Part shown: positions 9,853-19,143 of the stretch, in pieces
How positions within the stretch are numbered: the stretch's first letter is position 1
How the letters are laid out: the number at the start of each line of letters is the position of its first letter
Source: Spirosoma telluris
Lineage (GTDB): Bacteria; Bacteroidota; Bacteroidia; Cytophagales; Spirosomataceae
DNA: 64,000 bases
NCBI GenBank assembly: GCA_003259005.1
Contig: QLII01000001.1
Location: 2,682,501 to 2,746,500, forward strand
Direction: 5' to 3'
The notes under the pieces: generated by a model
What the model was told of the DNA's origin: nothing
Databases searched by the model: none
What the model saw: the letters and a program-made list of their open reading frames with translations, nothing else
Made by a program: the position numbers and the translations under genes

Positions 9853-11256
9853 CTATTCTTCTTTCTTCTTATTCTTGTTTGGGTCTCGTTTAGTAACGAG
9901 TTCCCCATTTTTGAGCTTTTTGGATACTGCAATAAATGGTCCGGAAATGATCTGCTCTCCCACCTTCAGGCCCGTTAAGATTTCAATATTCTCGAAATCG
10001 CTGATGCCTGTTTTCACTTCGCGCTGCGTGGCTTTGCCGCCACTATTCACAAAGACAATTTCTTTAGGCTTATCTTTCTTTTCAAGTTGTGCAGCTGGTT
10101 TTTCTTCAACAGTGCCGTTACTGTTGTCTTTCATTTTCTCGGTATCGATGGCAGTCGAGTCAGCTCCTCGCGTAGTTACAGCAGCAATAGGTACTGATAA
10201 TACATTTGATTTTTTATCCGTCAGGATTTCAACAGAAGCCGTCATACCCGGTTTAAATGGGTATCCTTTTTTGTCTTTTTCGGCCAGTAAATCGGAGTAG
10301 GAGTTATTCAGAATTTTCACTTTTACCTCAAACTCTGTTACGGCATCAGATGAAAGCGAAGCAGCGGCTCCGGACGAACTGGTAAGCCCATTGGCGGTAT
10401 TCCCAATTTCGTAAACAACTCCCTTGAATTTGCGTCCGGCGGTTGTATATGAATCCACTTCAATGTCAGCTGTATCACCTAGGTTTACGCGCACAATGTC
10501 ATTTTCATTGACGTTCACGCGAACCTCCATATTTTGAAGGTTCGCAATACGCATAATTTCGGTACCGGCCATTTGGGAAGTACCCACGACACGCTCGCCC
10601 AATTCGACATTGAGTTTCGATACTGTGCCGTTTACAGGGCAATAAATTGTCGTTTTGCGCAAGTTTTCGGTGGCATCGCGTAGACTGGCTTCGGCGCTTT
10701 GAATGTTAAACTGCGATGCCCGAACGTTGGCATTTGCCGCTTCTACTTCCTGCTTAGCTACATTGTAATTGGCTTCGCTGGTCTCCAGATCGGAGGACGA
10801 AATTACTTTATCGGCGAAGAGCTTCCGATTGCGCTCATAGTCAGCTTTGGCCCGAATAAGCCGTGCACCCGACTGAGCTACCGATGCTTTCGACTGCTCT
10901 AACTGCGCCCGACTCTGATTGACCGTTGCCCGTGCCCGTGCCAGCAAGGACTCATAGTTATCAGGCCGGATACGACACAGCAACTGGCCAGCTTTAACGG
11001 GGTCACCTTCATTGACGTATAAACCAATAATTTCACCCGATACATCCGGGCTAATTTTCACTTCGACTTGTGGCTGAACGCGTCCAGAGGCACTGACTCG
11101 CTCGGTAATGTCAAGCCGTTTAACCAACGCAAAATCTACTTCTGTTGCCTTAGGCTTCCCGATTAACCCCGTTTGTTTAGCAGCTACCAGGCCACCTACG
11201 ATCAGGACAAGCAGTCCTCCTAATATCCACCAAATTCGATTTGACTTCTTCTTCAT
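9853..11256 (-). CDS. Efflux periplasmic adaptor subunit (HlyD/MacA family)
   Basis: 467 residues. An N-terminal membrane anchor (IWWILGGLLVLIVGGLVAA, about residues 9-27) is followed by a lipoyl-like half, a long alpha-helical coiled coil rich in Ala, Gln and Arg (about 95-200), the second lipoyl half, a beta-barrel and a membrane-proximal domain with the usual KPGMTASVEI segment near 340. The family bridges an inner-membrane transporter and a TolC-type channel for export of drugs, peptides or lipids. The C-terminus carries a charged Lys/Glu-rich insert and tail. It follows the TolC-like gene by 86 bp on the same strand. No MacB-type permease lies beside it; an ABC ATPase gene is 2.5 kb away. 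The substrate is unknown. Confidence 0.9.
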   Translation of the reverse strand: MKKKSNRIWWILGGLLVLIVGGLVAAKQTGLIGKPKATEVDFALVKRLDITERVSASGRVQPQVEVKISPDVSGEIIGLYVNEGDPVKAGQLLCRIRPDNYESLLARARATVNQSRAQLEQSKASVAQSGARLIRAKADYERNRKLFADKVISSSDLETSEANYNVAKQEVEAANANVRASQFNIQSAEASLRDATENLRKTTIYCPVNGTVSKLNVELGERVVGTSQMAGTEIMRIANLQNMEVRVNVNENDIVRVNLGDTADIEVDSYTTAGRKFKGVVYEIGNTANGLTSSSGAAASLSSDAVTEFEVKVKILNNSYSDLLAEKDKKGYPFKPGMTASVEILTDKKSNVLSVPIAAVTTRGADSTAIDTEKMKDNSNGTVEEKPAAQLEKKDKPKEIVFVNSGGKATQREVKTGISDFENIEILTGLKVGEQIISGPFIAVSKKLKNGELVTKRDPNKNKKKEE

Positions 11257-11269
11257 AATGAGTGAATGA

Positions 11270-11343
11270 GCGATTGAATGAATGAGCGAATGAATGAGTA
11301 GCTAGTTTTATTAACTCATTCTCTCAATCTCTCATTCAATCAT
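11270..11343. repeat. Imperfect intergenic hairpin built of repeated words
   Basis: The gap between the TolC-like and adaptor genes is filled by repeats of the word GAATGAGC/GAATGAAT, followed by a roughly complementary CTCATTC-rich arm, giving an imperfect stem of about 30 bp around a 12-nt loop. It may attenuate transcription between the two genes or protect an mRNA end. Similar word-built hairpins with unrelated sequence occur at several other gene ends in this window. Confidence 0.6.
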
Positions 11344-12857
11344 TAATTAAAACTAAGCGGTTTATTTTGGTAAAAGTCTAAAATTTTGGTTCGGAACACG
11401 TAATCGTATTTCGCCTGCACCAACTGAGCACGGGCATTATCGAATCGAAGTTTGGCCAGGCTATAGTCAACCGCATTAATGGCTCCGGCATTGAAACGAC
11501 TTTCAGCCGCTTTAAACGCCCGTTCTAAGGACGAAACGGATGCATCGGTAGCCTGGTAGCGATTCGACGCAGCCAATAAGTTGGTATAGGCCGTTTCAAT
11601 TTGCTGACGCAGTTGCAAACGGGTATTATCGGCCGTAAGCTGTGCATTTTGCTGCTGAATAATAGCACTCGTTACATTGGTACGATACTGCCGGTTTGTA
11701 AAAATAGGAATGTTGAGGTTAAGTGATACACCTCGGTTAAGCGTATTACTTAACTGCTCAAAAAATCCGTACGTTTGATAGCTTCCCCCAGGCTGCGTAG
11801 TGATGATGGTAACAGGTTGTATAGTACCGGCGATGAGAACGTTAGCCTGTGTCTTATTTTCCGTTGTTGTGCCATCAGCTATAAACCGCGAGAGTCCAAC
11901 ACTTGAATAAAGCGAGGATAAATTTCCGCTGACACTAAGCCGTGGGTAAAGACCCGCTTTGGCTACATCAATCCCAATTCGTGCGCTTTCGGTACGAAGA
12001 TCAGCAGCCTGAATCTGTGGTTGCGTACTTAAGGCAGCTTCATACACTTGTAGCGCCGTTGCTGAATAGCCCTCTATACGAGGATCGGGGAGCTTAATAT
12101 ATTCAATTTCAAATGCCTGCCCACCGGGCAAATTCATGGCCTGCAACAACGCCAGTTTTGCCAGATCAACCGTATTTTGAGCGTTTACAACAGCCAGTTG
12201 GTCGTTGGCCAGTGTAGCCTTAATTTCAAACAGGTTGGCTTCGGGTGCCGAACCGGCATTGACCAACTTTTGGGTACGCTCAACCTGTAGTTGCGATGTT
12301 TCAGCCTGCCGTTTGGCAACAGTCAATTGCTCAGCTCCTGTTAGTACAGCTAAATATTGCTGAATAACGTTGAGAATAACCGTATTTTCAGTGGCATCCA
12401 GCTCTTTTTCGGTCGCCTTGACAATCGTCTGGTTCTGGCGAATCAGGTTTTTCAATTGATAACCCTGAAAAATGGGCACCGAACCGGAAAGCTGAAAATT
12501 ATTGGATCGTACGCCTACATCAACGAATTGGTTGGTGCTGGGGTTAATATTCCGACCAGAACTGAACCCCTGCGAAGCAAAGCCATTGACCGAGGGTAAC
12601 TGATTATACTTCGACTGTTTTAATTGCAGCGTACTGCTTTGTACCTGCAACTGTCCTTGACGAACGGTTATGTTGTTCTTTAAGGCAATATCAATGCACT
12701 GCGGTAAACTCAGCACGGGTAGCGTATCCGCCTTGCCAGTGCTCGCCCCCGGCGATACGGCTCCCGGTGCGCTCTGTGCCTGTAAGCCTGTCAGGCTTAT
12801 AGACAGCAAACATCCCACGATTCCGACTCCTAAAAAAAGCTTACGCTGCATACACAT
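11343..12857 (-). CDS. TolC family outer membrane efflux protein
   Basis: 504 residues with an N-terminal signal peptide (about residues 1-27, ending at LQAQS). Two repeated OEP domains follow, with the long alanine- and glutamine-rich helices of the TolC periplasmic tunnel (for example the segment around LRQQIETAYTNLLAASNRY) and beta-strand segments forming the outer-membrane barrel. It would give an exit duct across the outer membrane for the adaptor protein encoded 86 bp downstream. A TAnnTTTG promoter-like box lies 22 bp upstream of the start, in the short divergent spacer to the aminotransferase gene. The start is ATG; a second in-frame ATG two codons later is also possible. Confidence 0.92.
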   Translation of the reverse strand: MCMQRKLFLGVGIVGCLLSISLTGLQAQSAPGAVSPGASTGKADTLPVLSLPQCIDIALKNNITVRQGQLQVQSSTLQLKQSKYNQLPSVNGFASQGFSSGRNINPSTNQFVDVGVRSNNFQLSGSVPIFQGYQLKNLIRQNQTIVKATEKELDATENTVILNVIQQYLAVLTGAEQLTVAKRQAETSQLQVERTQKLVNAGSAPEANLFEIKATLANDQLAVVNAQNTVDLAKLALLQAMNLPGGQAFEIEYIKLPDPRIEGYSATALQVYEAALSTQPQIQAADLRTESARIGIDVAKAGLYPRLSVSGNLSSLYSSVGLSRFIADGTTTENKTQANVLIAGTIQPVTIITTQPGGSYQTYGFFEQLSNTLNRGVSLNLNIPIFTNRQYRTNVTSAIIQQQNAQLTADNTRLQLRQQIETAYTNLLAASNRYQATDASVSSLERAFKAAESRFNAGAINAVDYSLAKLRFDNARAQLVQAKYDYVFRTKILDFYQNKPLSFN

Positions 12858-12878
12858 AATTTTGATGGTTCAATGTTA

Positions 12879-12886
12879 CAAACTTA
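12879..12886 (-). promoter_or_regulatory. Candidate -7 promoter box for the TolC-like gene
   Basis: On the minus strand the sequence reads TAAGTTTG, matching the Bacteroidota -7 consensus TAnnTTTG, 22 bp before the start of the TolC-like gene in a 74-bp divergent spacer. I see no strong TTTG box at the -33 distance, so this rests on one element and its position. Confidence 0.45.
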
Positions 12887-12931
12887 CCTTCGGCGCAGCT
12901 ATCGTTTTAGGATAAACGGCGCAAACTAAGC

Positions 12932-13773
12932 ATGTTTCTGGTTTATAATTCGGATATACTTTCTGAAAACGAGTTTTGCCTATCGGCAAACGACCGTGCG
13001 TTTCAGTACGGCGACGGTCTTTTTGAAACGATTCGCTACGAAAATGGACAGGTGTGGTACTGGCCCGATCACTTTGCCCGCCTTACAGCTGGCATGGCTG
13101 CCCTGCAAATTAATCAACCCGATGGCTTCAACGCCGAAACGGTTTATCAACGCATTCAACACTTGCTTTCGGCAAATACGCTAACGAACCAGACCGCCCG
13201 AATCAAAATCCAGGTATGGCGTCAATCGGGTGGCCTTTACACACCATCGACAAACAAGGCTCACGTGCTGATTTCGGCTCGGGCTGGACAGGGATTCTCG
13301 CTCACTGAGAAATCGAGGACGGGCATTTACGACGCATTTCGGTTAATGCAATCGCCCATATCGGCTTTCAAAACCCTAAATGCACTCCCTTATGTGATGG
13401 CCGGTCTTTACAAACAGCAGTATGCATTCGACGACGTTATCTTGCTCGATACGACGGGTAACCTCGCCGAATGCCTTGCATCAAACCTGTTCTGGTATGG
13501 CAATCAAACCCTATTTACTCCTTCACTCCGAACCGGTTGTATCGGTGGCATCGTACGGCAGCAGTTGCTTCGTCTGGCCCCTCTATCGGCATGTCTGTCT
13601 CCGAAGGAATTTTCAAACCAACCGTACTAACGCAAGCTGAAGCCGTGTTTTGTGCAAACGTAATGGGCATTCAGTCGTTGCGTCAGATAAGCGGTTTGTC
13701 TCTTCAGGCTCAGGCATCAGCCTTTCCTGCCAATCCGTTACTTAACGCCCTGTTCGCTGAGCTTCAGCGCTGA
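12932..13773 (+). CDS. Class IV PLP aminotransferase, probably aminodeoxychorismate lyase-like, frameshifted
   Basis: About 280 residues when the frame is restored, the usual family length. Motifs: RAFQYGDGLFET near residue 22, the PLP-binding lysine K147 in SAFKTLNALPYV, and the late segment MSVSEGIFKPTVLTQAEAVF. The class includes branched-chain aminotransferase, D-alanine aminotransferase and 4-amino-4-deoxychorismate lyase (PabC). Length and the YGDGLFET form favour a PabC-like role in folate synthesis, but this cannot be settled by eye. The frame breaks at the CCCC run 13578-13581, and one added C rejoins RQQLLRLAP with SIGMSVSEG. The restored 3' end overlaps the convergent ABC ATPase gene by 36 bp. 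Confidence 0.82.
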
Positions 13774-14436
13774 GTCTTCCAGCCAGCCATCTTTCAGACG
13801 AATCACCCGTGAGCCGTATTCAGCGTTAAGTTCAGAGTGCGTCACCTGCACAATGGTTACCCCATCTTTTTGATTCAGTTCGCGGAACAGTTCCATAATA
13901 TCACGGGCCTGATCGGAATGCAGATTACCGGTTGGCTCATCAGCGAAGATCACACTCGGTTCGGCTGCCAGCGCCCGTGCAATACCAACCAATTGCTGTT
14001 GTCCACCCGACAATTGGGCAGGAAACAAATCCTTTTTAGCCACCATGTTGAATCGGTCGAGCAGTTCAGCTACGCGGCTTTTACGCTCTGATCCATTGAG
14101 CCCCTTGTAAAGAAGTGGCGTTTCAATGTTCTCATAAACAGTCAGTTCGTCAATCAGGTGATACGCCTGAAAGACAAAGCCAATCCGTGTCCGGTGAAGC
14201 TCGGTGCGTCTTTTTTCAGACAACTTCTGAACAGGCTGGTCGTCAAAGAAGTATTCACCTTCAGAGGGTTCTTCGAGCAGACCCAGAATATGGAGCAAGG
14301 TAGACTTGCCCGATCCCGATGGCCCCATGATCGATACGAACTCACCCTGATTGATTTCTAGGTTGATGTTACGCAACACATACACCCGGCCAAAACCAGC
14401 GGGGTAGAATTTCGAGACGTTGCGGAGTTGAATCAT
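13738..14436 (-). CDS. ABC transporter ATP-binding protein (LolD/MacB-like)
   Basis: 232 residues. Walker A GPSGSGKS at 38-45, the Q loop in [18 protein letters not shown], signature [15 protein letters not shown], Walker [12 protein letters not shown] and the switch histidine in VQVTHSELN. This is the LolD/MacB/FtsE group, whose members power lipoprotein release or peptide and drug export together with a FtsX-type permease. No such permease is encoded next to it. It may serve a distant permease or work with the adaptor and TolC-like proteins encoded at 9853-12857, from which it is separated by the aminotransferase gene on the other strand. Its C-terminal coding end overlaps that gene. Confidence 0.88.
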   Translation of the reverse strand: MIQLRNVSKFYPAGFGRVYVLRNINLEINQGEFVSIMGPSGSGKSTLLHILGLLEEPSEGEYFFDDQPVQKLSEKRRTELHRTRIGFVFQAYHLIDELTVYENIETPLLYKGLNGSERKSRVAELLDRFNMVAKKDLFPAQLSGGQQQLVGIARALAAEPSVIFADEPTGNLHSDQARDIMELFRELNQKDGVTIVQVTHSELNAEYGSRVIRLKDGWLEDSALKLSEQGVK

Positions 14437-14484
14437 ATTTGATTACTTTAGTAACAGTTTTAGTCCAGGTAATTGATAAATACT

Positions 14485-14933
14485 ATGTATGCTTCCAAAA
14501 AAACAGATTCGTATGTTAATCACGATCAAGGCGTATATGCACCCTTTGAGCATCAACGCATTATCGCAAAATTAACCACTGGCCTGGGGATGCTCTACCA
14601 TTACAAACGTAGTATTGCACTGGAACCCCTTCCTGAAACCATGATTGATGAAAGCCAAGTCAATTCGGTACCCGATCTTATTCTATATTTCTATATGATA
14701 ATGATTCCGAACAAACACGAATAATCATTGAAATTTGCCATACAAAAACCCTAAGAAATGACATCAAAAAAATAATCAACTTACTTGATGACAACGACTA
14801 CGGGATTCTTGAAGGCTTTGTTTATGATTATAAAGCTCATCAGTGGCACAAATATCGCAAAGACACAGGAGCTATCACCGAGAACTCTGCCTATTCGGAT
14901 CTTCTCCAACTTGACTTAAGTACCTTTCTTTAA
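14485..14933 (+). pseudogene. Uma2-like (DUF820) protein, broken by an 8-bp tandem duplication
   Basis: The N-terminal part (from ATG 14485) reads to NSVPDLILY, then runs into a stop at about 14724. In another frame the rest continues as YDNDSEQTRIIIEICH and YGILEGFVYDYKAHQWHKY to a stop at 14931-14933. The break coincides with a direct duplication of TTCTATAT (14681-14688 and 14689-14696). Removing one copy gives a continuous protein of 146 residues with the PDLILY...IIIEICHTKTLRND...Y pattern of the Uma2/DUF820 family, which has a PD-(D/E)XK nuclease-like fold. It is shorter than most members. Unlike the other breaks in the window this is not a G/C run. The family assignment is moderate. 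Confidence 0.6.
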
Positions 14934-15120
14934 AGATGCTCAAGCGTCGTGCCAAAGTTACAAACCATTGATTTACATAAATTTACAGCCAATATAAAAT
15001 CCTATAGCGTCCGTTACCGGACAAAGATATCCTTAAAATCGGACATCTTTTTTCGGGTTCCGATGCAACCCAAGCACTCTATTTTACATCTTTTACGAAT
15101 TACAACAACTACCTTGACCA

Positions 15121-15825
15121 ATGAAAGCAATTGTAGCAGGAATTTTTATACTTACGACCAGTTTAAACTCGGCCAGTACAGACGATTGGAAAAAAGATCG
15201 CACCATTTCTGGCTTTACCGGCCTGAGTGTCAGCAGTGGTATCGACGTTTATTTAACGCAGGGCAACTCAGAAAAACTAACCCTCGAAGCAAAAGGCGTT
15301 GATGAAGACCGGGTTATTTCGGAAGTCAGAAATGGCACCCTAAAACTCTATATCGAGCGTAAAGGATTTAGCGGCTGGAATTTTGGGCGCAATACCTACG
15401 TGAAAGCCTATCTGACCTTCAAGCAGTTGAATAACCTACAGGCCTCAGGAGGAGCCGATGTATTTGGCCAGGGCAAACTGTCGTTCAATGACCTGAATCT
15501 GGAGGCATCCGGTGGCTCAGATGTAAAATTGGAGCTTAAAGCCGATAAGCTGAACGTATCGGCATCCGGCGGGGCCGATGCAATTTTGCAGGGTTCAGCC
15601 CAGATACTCAACGCCAATGGCTCAGGGGGTGCCGACCTCGATGCCCGTAAATTGACCGCCGATATCTGCAACGCCAATTCATCGGGCGGCTCGGATGTAT
15701 ACGTCAACGCTAGTAAAGAGCTGACCATGAAAGCATCCGGCGGCTCCGATATTTATTATTACGGCCCCGCGAAAGTGCTGGCCAAGAGCGAATCAGGTGG
15801 TTCGGATATTAAGCGAAGGGATTAA
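15121..15825 (+). CDS. DUF2807 (GIN domain) exported protein
   Basis: 234 residues with a short N-terminal signal peptide (about 1-18). The rest is a DUF2807 'head GIN domain' beta-solenoid. It shows at least eight repeats of a Ser-Gly-Gly-Ala/Ser-Asp turn (ASGGADV, ASGGSDV, SSGGSDV and so on) spaced about 18-20 residues apart, which would form a right-handed beta-helix with stacked turns. Proteins of this family are secreted or surface-bound in Bacteroidota and their function is unknown; auto-transporter adhesin-like roles have been suggested. The gene ends just before a perfect 38-bp hairpin. Confidence 0.88.
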   Translation: MKAIVAGIFILTTSLNSASTDDWKKDRTISGFTGLSVSSGIDVYLTQGNSEKLTLEAKGVDEDRVISEVRNGTLKLYIERKGFSGWNFGRNTYVKAYLTFKQLNNLQASGGADVFGQGKLSFNDLNLEASGGSDVKLELKADKLNVSASGGADAILQGSAQILNANGSGGADLDARKLTADICNANSSGGSDVYVNASKELTMKASGGSDIYYYGPAKVLAKSESGGSDIKRRD

Positions 15826-15832
15826 CGTTTGT

Positions 15833-15917
15833 AGTTTAACGTTTGAAGTTCGTAGTTTGTAGTTTGAAGTTGGCTAGCTACTTCAAACTACAAACTACGA
15901 ACTTCAAACGTTAAACT
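15833..15917. terminator. Perfect 38-bp inverted repeat between the DUF2807 gene and purK
   Basis: Arms 15833-15870 and 15880-15917 are exact reverse complements with a 9-nt loop. The arms are themselves built from repeats of GTAGTTTG and GTTTGAAGTT. On the plus strand the stem is followed by CTCTTTT, so it can act as a terminator for the DUF2807 gene. The right arm ends three bases before the TTG start of purK, which leaves no room for an unpaired ribosome-binding region on any transcript that reads through. Confidence 0.8.
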
Positions 15918-15920
15918 CTT

Positions 15921-17075
15921 TTGACACCTACTATTGGCATTCTCGGCGGTGGCCAGCTTGGCCTGATGCTTCTGCAAGCCGCTATCGACTGGAATCTCCG
16001 CGTTCATATTCTTGACCCCGATGCCGAGGCTCCCTGCCGGAATCTCTGCACGAAGTTTAGTCAAGGCTCCTTAACTGATTACGATACGGTTTATCAATTC
16101 GGGCAGGCCGTTGATGTACTGACCATTGAAATTGAACGCGTTAATGTAGAAGCGCTCGAAGCCCTTGAGCGCGAGGGTAAACGTGTATTTCCCCAGCCTT
16201 CTGTCATTCGGGTTATTCAGGATAAACGGCTTCAAAAACAGTTTTACCGCGATTATAACCTACCCACAGCCGATTTTATCCTGACCGATACGCGTGCTGA
16301 TGTCGCCTTGCTGGAAATTCATCAGCCTGACTTTTTTCCCGCCTTCCACAAACTGGGTCGCGATGGCTACGATGGCCGGGGCGTTCAACGCATTGCCACT
16401 GTTGCCGATGTCGGAAAAGCTTTCGATGCGCCGGGGGTTCTGGAAAAAGCCGTTGATTTCGAGAAAGAACTAGCCGTCATTGTTGCCCGAAATGAACGGG
16501 GTGACGTACAGACATTTCCAACGGTCGAAATGGTTTTTCATCCGGAATTAAATCTGGTCGAATACCTATTTGCCCCTGCCGAAATCGCAGACGAAATCAA
16601 TCGGCAAGCTCAGGACATCGCCCGTCGAACCGCCGAAGCCTTTGGCATTGTGGGACTACTGGCCGTTGAACTGTTCCTCGACAAGTCGGGTAATGTGCTG
16701 ATTAATGAAGTAGCGCCACGCCCGCACAACAGTGGTCACCAGACCATTCGAGCCAACGTAACCTCTCAGTTTGAACAGCATTGGCGGGCCATTTTAAATT
16801 ACCCTCTTGGCGATACATCCGCCTATCAGCCAGCGGCCATGGTGAATCTCCTTGGTGAAGAGGGACATACGGGCCCTGCCATTTACGAAGGTTTAGAGAA
16901 TCTACTAGCAATGCCTGGTGTCTTCCCATTTTTCTACGGCAAAGCCATTACCAAACCCTTCCGCAAAATGGGCCACGTAACGGTCATGGACGATTCACTG
17001 GAAGCACTACGGGAAAAAGTGGCCGAGGTGAAAGCTGGAATCCGGGTGGTTAGTGAACTACCTGCACGTAATTAG
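15921..17075 (+). CDS. purK: 5-(carboxyamino)imidazole ribonucleotide synthase
   Basis: 384 residues. It converts AIR to N5-CAIR using ATP and bicarbonate in purine synthesis. The N-terminal TIGILGGGQLGLML segment and ATP-grasp features are clear: KLGRDGYDGRGV, VEKELAVIVARN-type strands, ELFLDKSGNVLINEVAPRPHNSGH with the metal-binding Glu/Asn, and QFEQHWRAILNYPLG. The start is taken as TTG at 15921 because it gives the usual N-terminus and an in-frame stop lies three codons upstream; the next ATG would remove the nucleotide loop. The start sits directly after a long hairpin. The end overlaps by 4 bp the convergent MFS transporter gene. Confidence 0.93.
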   Translation: MTPTIGILGGGQLGLMLLQAAIDWNLRVHILDPDAEAPCRNLCTKFSQGSLTDYDTVYQFGQAVDVLTIEIERVNVEALEALEREGKRVFPQPSVIRVIQDKRLQKQFYRDYNLPTADFILTDTRADVALLEIHQPDFFPAFHKLGRDGYDGRGVQRIATVADVGKAFDAPGVLEKAVDFEKELAVIVARNERGDVQTFPTVEMVFHPELNLVEYLFAPAEIADEINRQAQDIARRTAEAFGIVGLLAVELFLDKSGNVLINEVAPRPHNSGHQTIRANVTSQFEQHWRAILNYPLGDTSAYQPAAMVNLLGEEGHTGPAIYEGLENLLAMPGVFPFFYGKAITKPFRKMGHVTVMDDSLEALREKVAEVKAGIRVVSELPARN

Positions 17076-18374
17076 AATAACTCATTCGCATCAATCTCCT
17101 TAGCATTTCGGGTTAGTAAGTGAATAATGAGCCATGTTGTCAAATAGGTAAAGCCGCAAATGGTAAACAGAATGTTGTATCCCTCTGCCAGATTTCCACT
17201 CGCTTTGTACTTATCCAGTAAACTACCAACCAGAATTGGGAACAGAATGCCACCCAAGGCACCTGCTGTCCCTCCTATTCCCACAACAGAACTAACAGCC
17301 TGCTTAGGAAACATATCGGAAGCCAACGTAAAGATATTTGTGGCCCAGGCTTGATGCAGAGCAACGGCTAAACTGATAAGCCCTACGGCTACCCAGACAC
17401 CCGTAGCAAATTGAGCTAAAATAATCGACAGTTCCAGGGTGGCCAATAGGAGCAGAACGGCCTTACGTGCTTTTAGGGTAGGCCACCCTTTTTTAATTAA
17501 CCAGGACGACAAATACCCCCCCCAATACTCCCAATCGTCGTAGCCGTGTAAATAAGCATTAATTCCAGACTTGGCTTTTTCAGATCCAGATTAAATGTGG
17601 ACGAAAAATAAGAGGGGAGCCAGAACAGGAAAAACCAGTAAATTGGATCGATCAACCCTTTGCCCGTAATATAAGCCCAGGTTTGTGGGTAAGTAAATAG
17701 CTTAAACCAGTTAACAGACCGTTTACGTGATGGTTCGTCAGTTTCTGATTCTTGCCCGCTACGAATATAGTCTAGTTCTTCGGCAGTCAAGCGGCTTTGC
17801 TTCGCCGGAATCTCATAGAATAGTAACCAAAAAATAAGCCAGACAAAACCCAGGGCACCCGTAATCCAGAACACTTCGTGCCAGCCATAGTGATTTAATA
17901 TCCAGGGAACAAGAAGCACAGCTACTACTACCCCTATGCTTGTTCCTGCATTAAACAAACCCGTGGCCAAGCCTCGCTCCTTCCGGGGAAACCATTCAGC
18001 TACTGTTTTTACGGCTGCCGGATAGTTTCCGGCCTCGCCAATGCCTAGGCCAATCCGAGCCATACTAAATCCGGTAACGCTCCGGCCACAGCATGAAGCA
18101 TACCTGCAATGCTCCAGATAATAATAGTAATGGAATAACCCGCCTTTGTTCCTATTTTGTCAATAATCCATCCAAATAATAAAAGCCCAACGGCATAGGC
18201 AGCTGTAAATGCCATCACAATATGGGCAAAGTCTGTTTCGCTCCAGCTAAATTCTTTCTCTAGAATTGGCTTCAGCAAACCAATTATTTGCCGGTCCAGG
18301 TAATTAATTGTCGTTGCAGAAAATAATAGAAAAACGATAAGCCAACGATAATTTTTTAGTTTAAAATTTAGCAT
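17072..18374 (-). CDS. MFS transporter, hexuronate/aldonate (ACS) type, frameshifted
   Basis: About 434 residues when two lost bases are restored, with the 12-helix pattern of the anion:cation symporter family (ExuT, DgoT). Landmarks are NYLDRQIIGLL in helix 1, GLGIGEAGNYPAAVKTVAEWFPRKERGLATG near helix 4-5, and a charged central loop. The first break lies near 18071 (ALP to FSMARIG). The second is an 8-base C run at 17516-17523, where nine would join GSIGG to GYLSSWLIKKGW. It is the last gene of the sugar-acid locus, 122 bp after dgoA. Family knowledge suggests import of an aldonate or hexuronate. If dehydration occurs in the periplasm, as the neighbouring signal peptides suggest, the true substrate may be a 2-keto-3-deoxy acid. 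Confidence 0.85.
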
Positions 18375-18496
18375 TTCAATAGACTATTAGAGGGAGAATT
18401 TAGTGCTTATTTAAATGATTTTTTCATCCCGATGCAGGAGAGATACTAATCATCCCTGAACATAAGTCTCCTCCCGCGTTGATATAAAAAAAATCA

Positions 18497-19138
18497 CTAA
18501 ACAGTTTTTATTTTTTGTACGAACTGTTCAAAATGTTCCATCAAACCTGACCAGTTCTTTTGCTGAATAAGTGTCTTATCAAACAGATGACTACCAATAC
18601 CCACACCATTAGCACCGGCTTTAAAATAGGCAACCATATTATCGAGACTAATACCGCCTGTTGGAACTACTTCCAACTGATTCATAGGTGCTTTTAGATC
18701 CTTTATATAATCAGGTCCTAATGATGTAGCTGGGTAAACCTTTATCATAGAGGCCCCTAATGACCAGGCTTTGTAAATTTCAGAAGGAGTAAACGCACCC
18801 GGAAAAATTGGCACATTACGTTTCACGCAGGCTTTGATAACTTTCTTATTGACAATAGGTGTAACAATAAACTGGGCCCCAGCGTCCAATGCCCTATCAA
18901 GATCGTCTTTCGTGCAAACCGTGCCAGCGCCAATATTCAACCCCTCGCTGTTCGTTTCCAGCGCCCGTTGAATCATAGTCTCAGCACCGGGCGTATTCAT
19001 AGTTATCTCAATGGTAGTCAGTCCGGATGCCCGATAAAGAGGGAGAATCTGAGCCACTACCTCCGCAGATAACCCTCTAATAATTCCGATAATGGGAGCT
19101 TTTGAAAATAACTCCCAGGAGAATGAATTTTGTGCCAT
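18497..19138 (-). CDS. dgoA: 2-dehydro-3-deoxy-6-phosphogalactonate / KDPG aldolase family
   Basis: 213 residues, a class I aldolase that cleaves a 2-keto-3-deoxy-6-phospho acid to pyruvate and glyceraldehyde 3-phosphate. The Schiff-base lysine is K133 in MIKVYPA and the catalytic glutamate is E44 in TTIEITMNTPG. The phosphate-binding segments PTGGIS and GIGSHLF are present. The fold is shared by KDPG (Eda) and KDPGal (DgoA) aldolases. Placement 5 bp downstream of the galactonokinase gene, with dgoD in the same locus, favours the galactonate pathway. Cytoplasmic: no signal peptide. Confidence 0.88.
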   Translation of the reverse strand: MAQNSFSWELFSKAPIIGIIRGLSAEVVAQILPLYRASGLTTIEITMNTPGAETMIQRALETNSEGLNIGAGTVCTKDDLDRALDAGAQFIVTPIVNKKVIKACVKRNVPIFPGAFTPSEIYKAWSLGASMIKVYPATSLGPDYIKDLKAPMNQLEVVPTGGISLDNMVAYFKAGANGVGIGSHLFDKTLIQQKNWSGLMEHFEQFVQKIKTV

Positions 19139-19143
19139 ACTGT

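Noticed and set aside
11257..11342. Short direct repeats considered as a CRISPR array
   Set aside because: The units are about 8 bp with no spacers, and no cas gene is present. The region forms an imperfect hairpin instead.
14949..15302. A 117-residue plus-strand frame before and across the DUF2807 start
   Set aside because: It overlaps the DUF2807 coding region in another frame and shows no family features.
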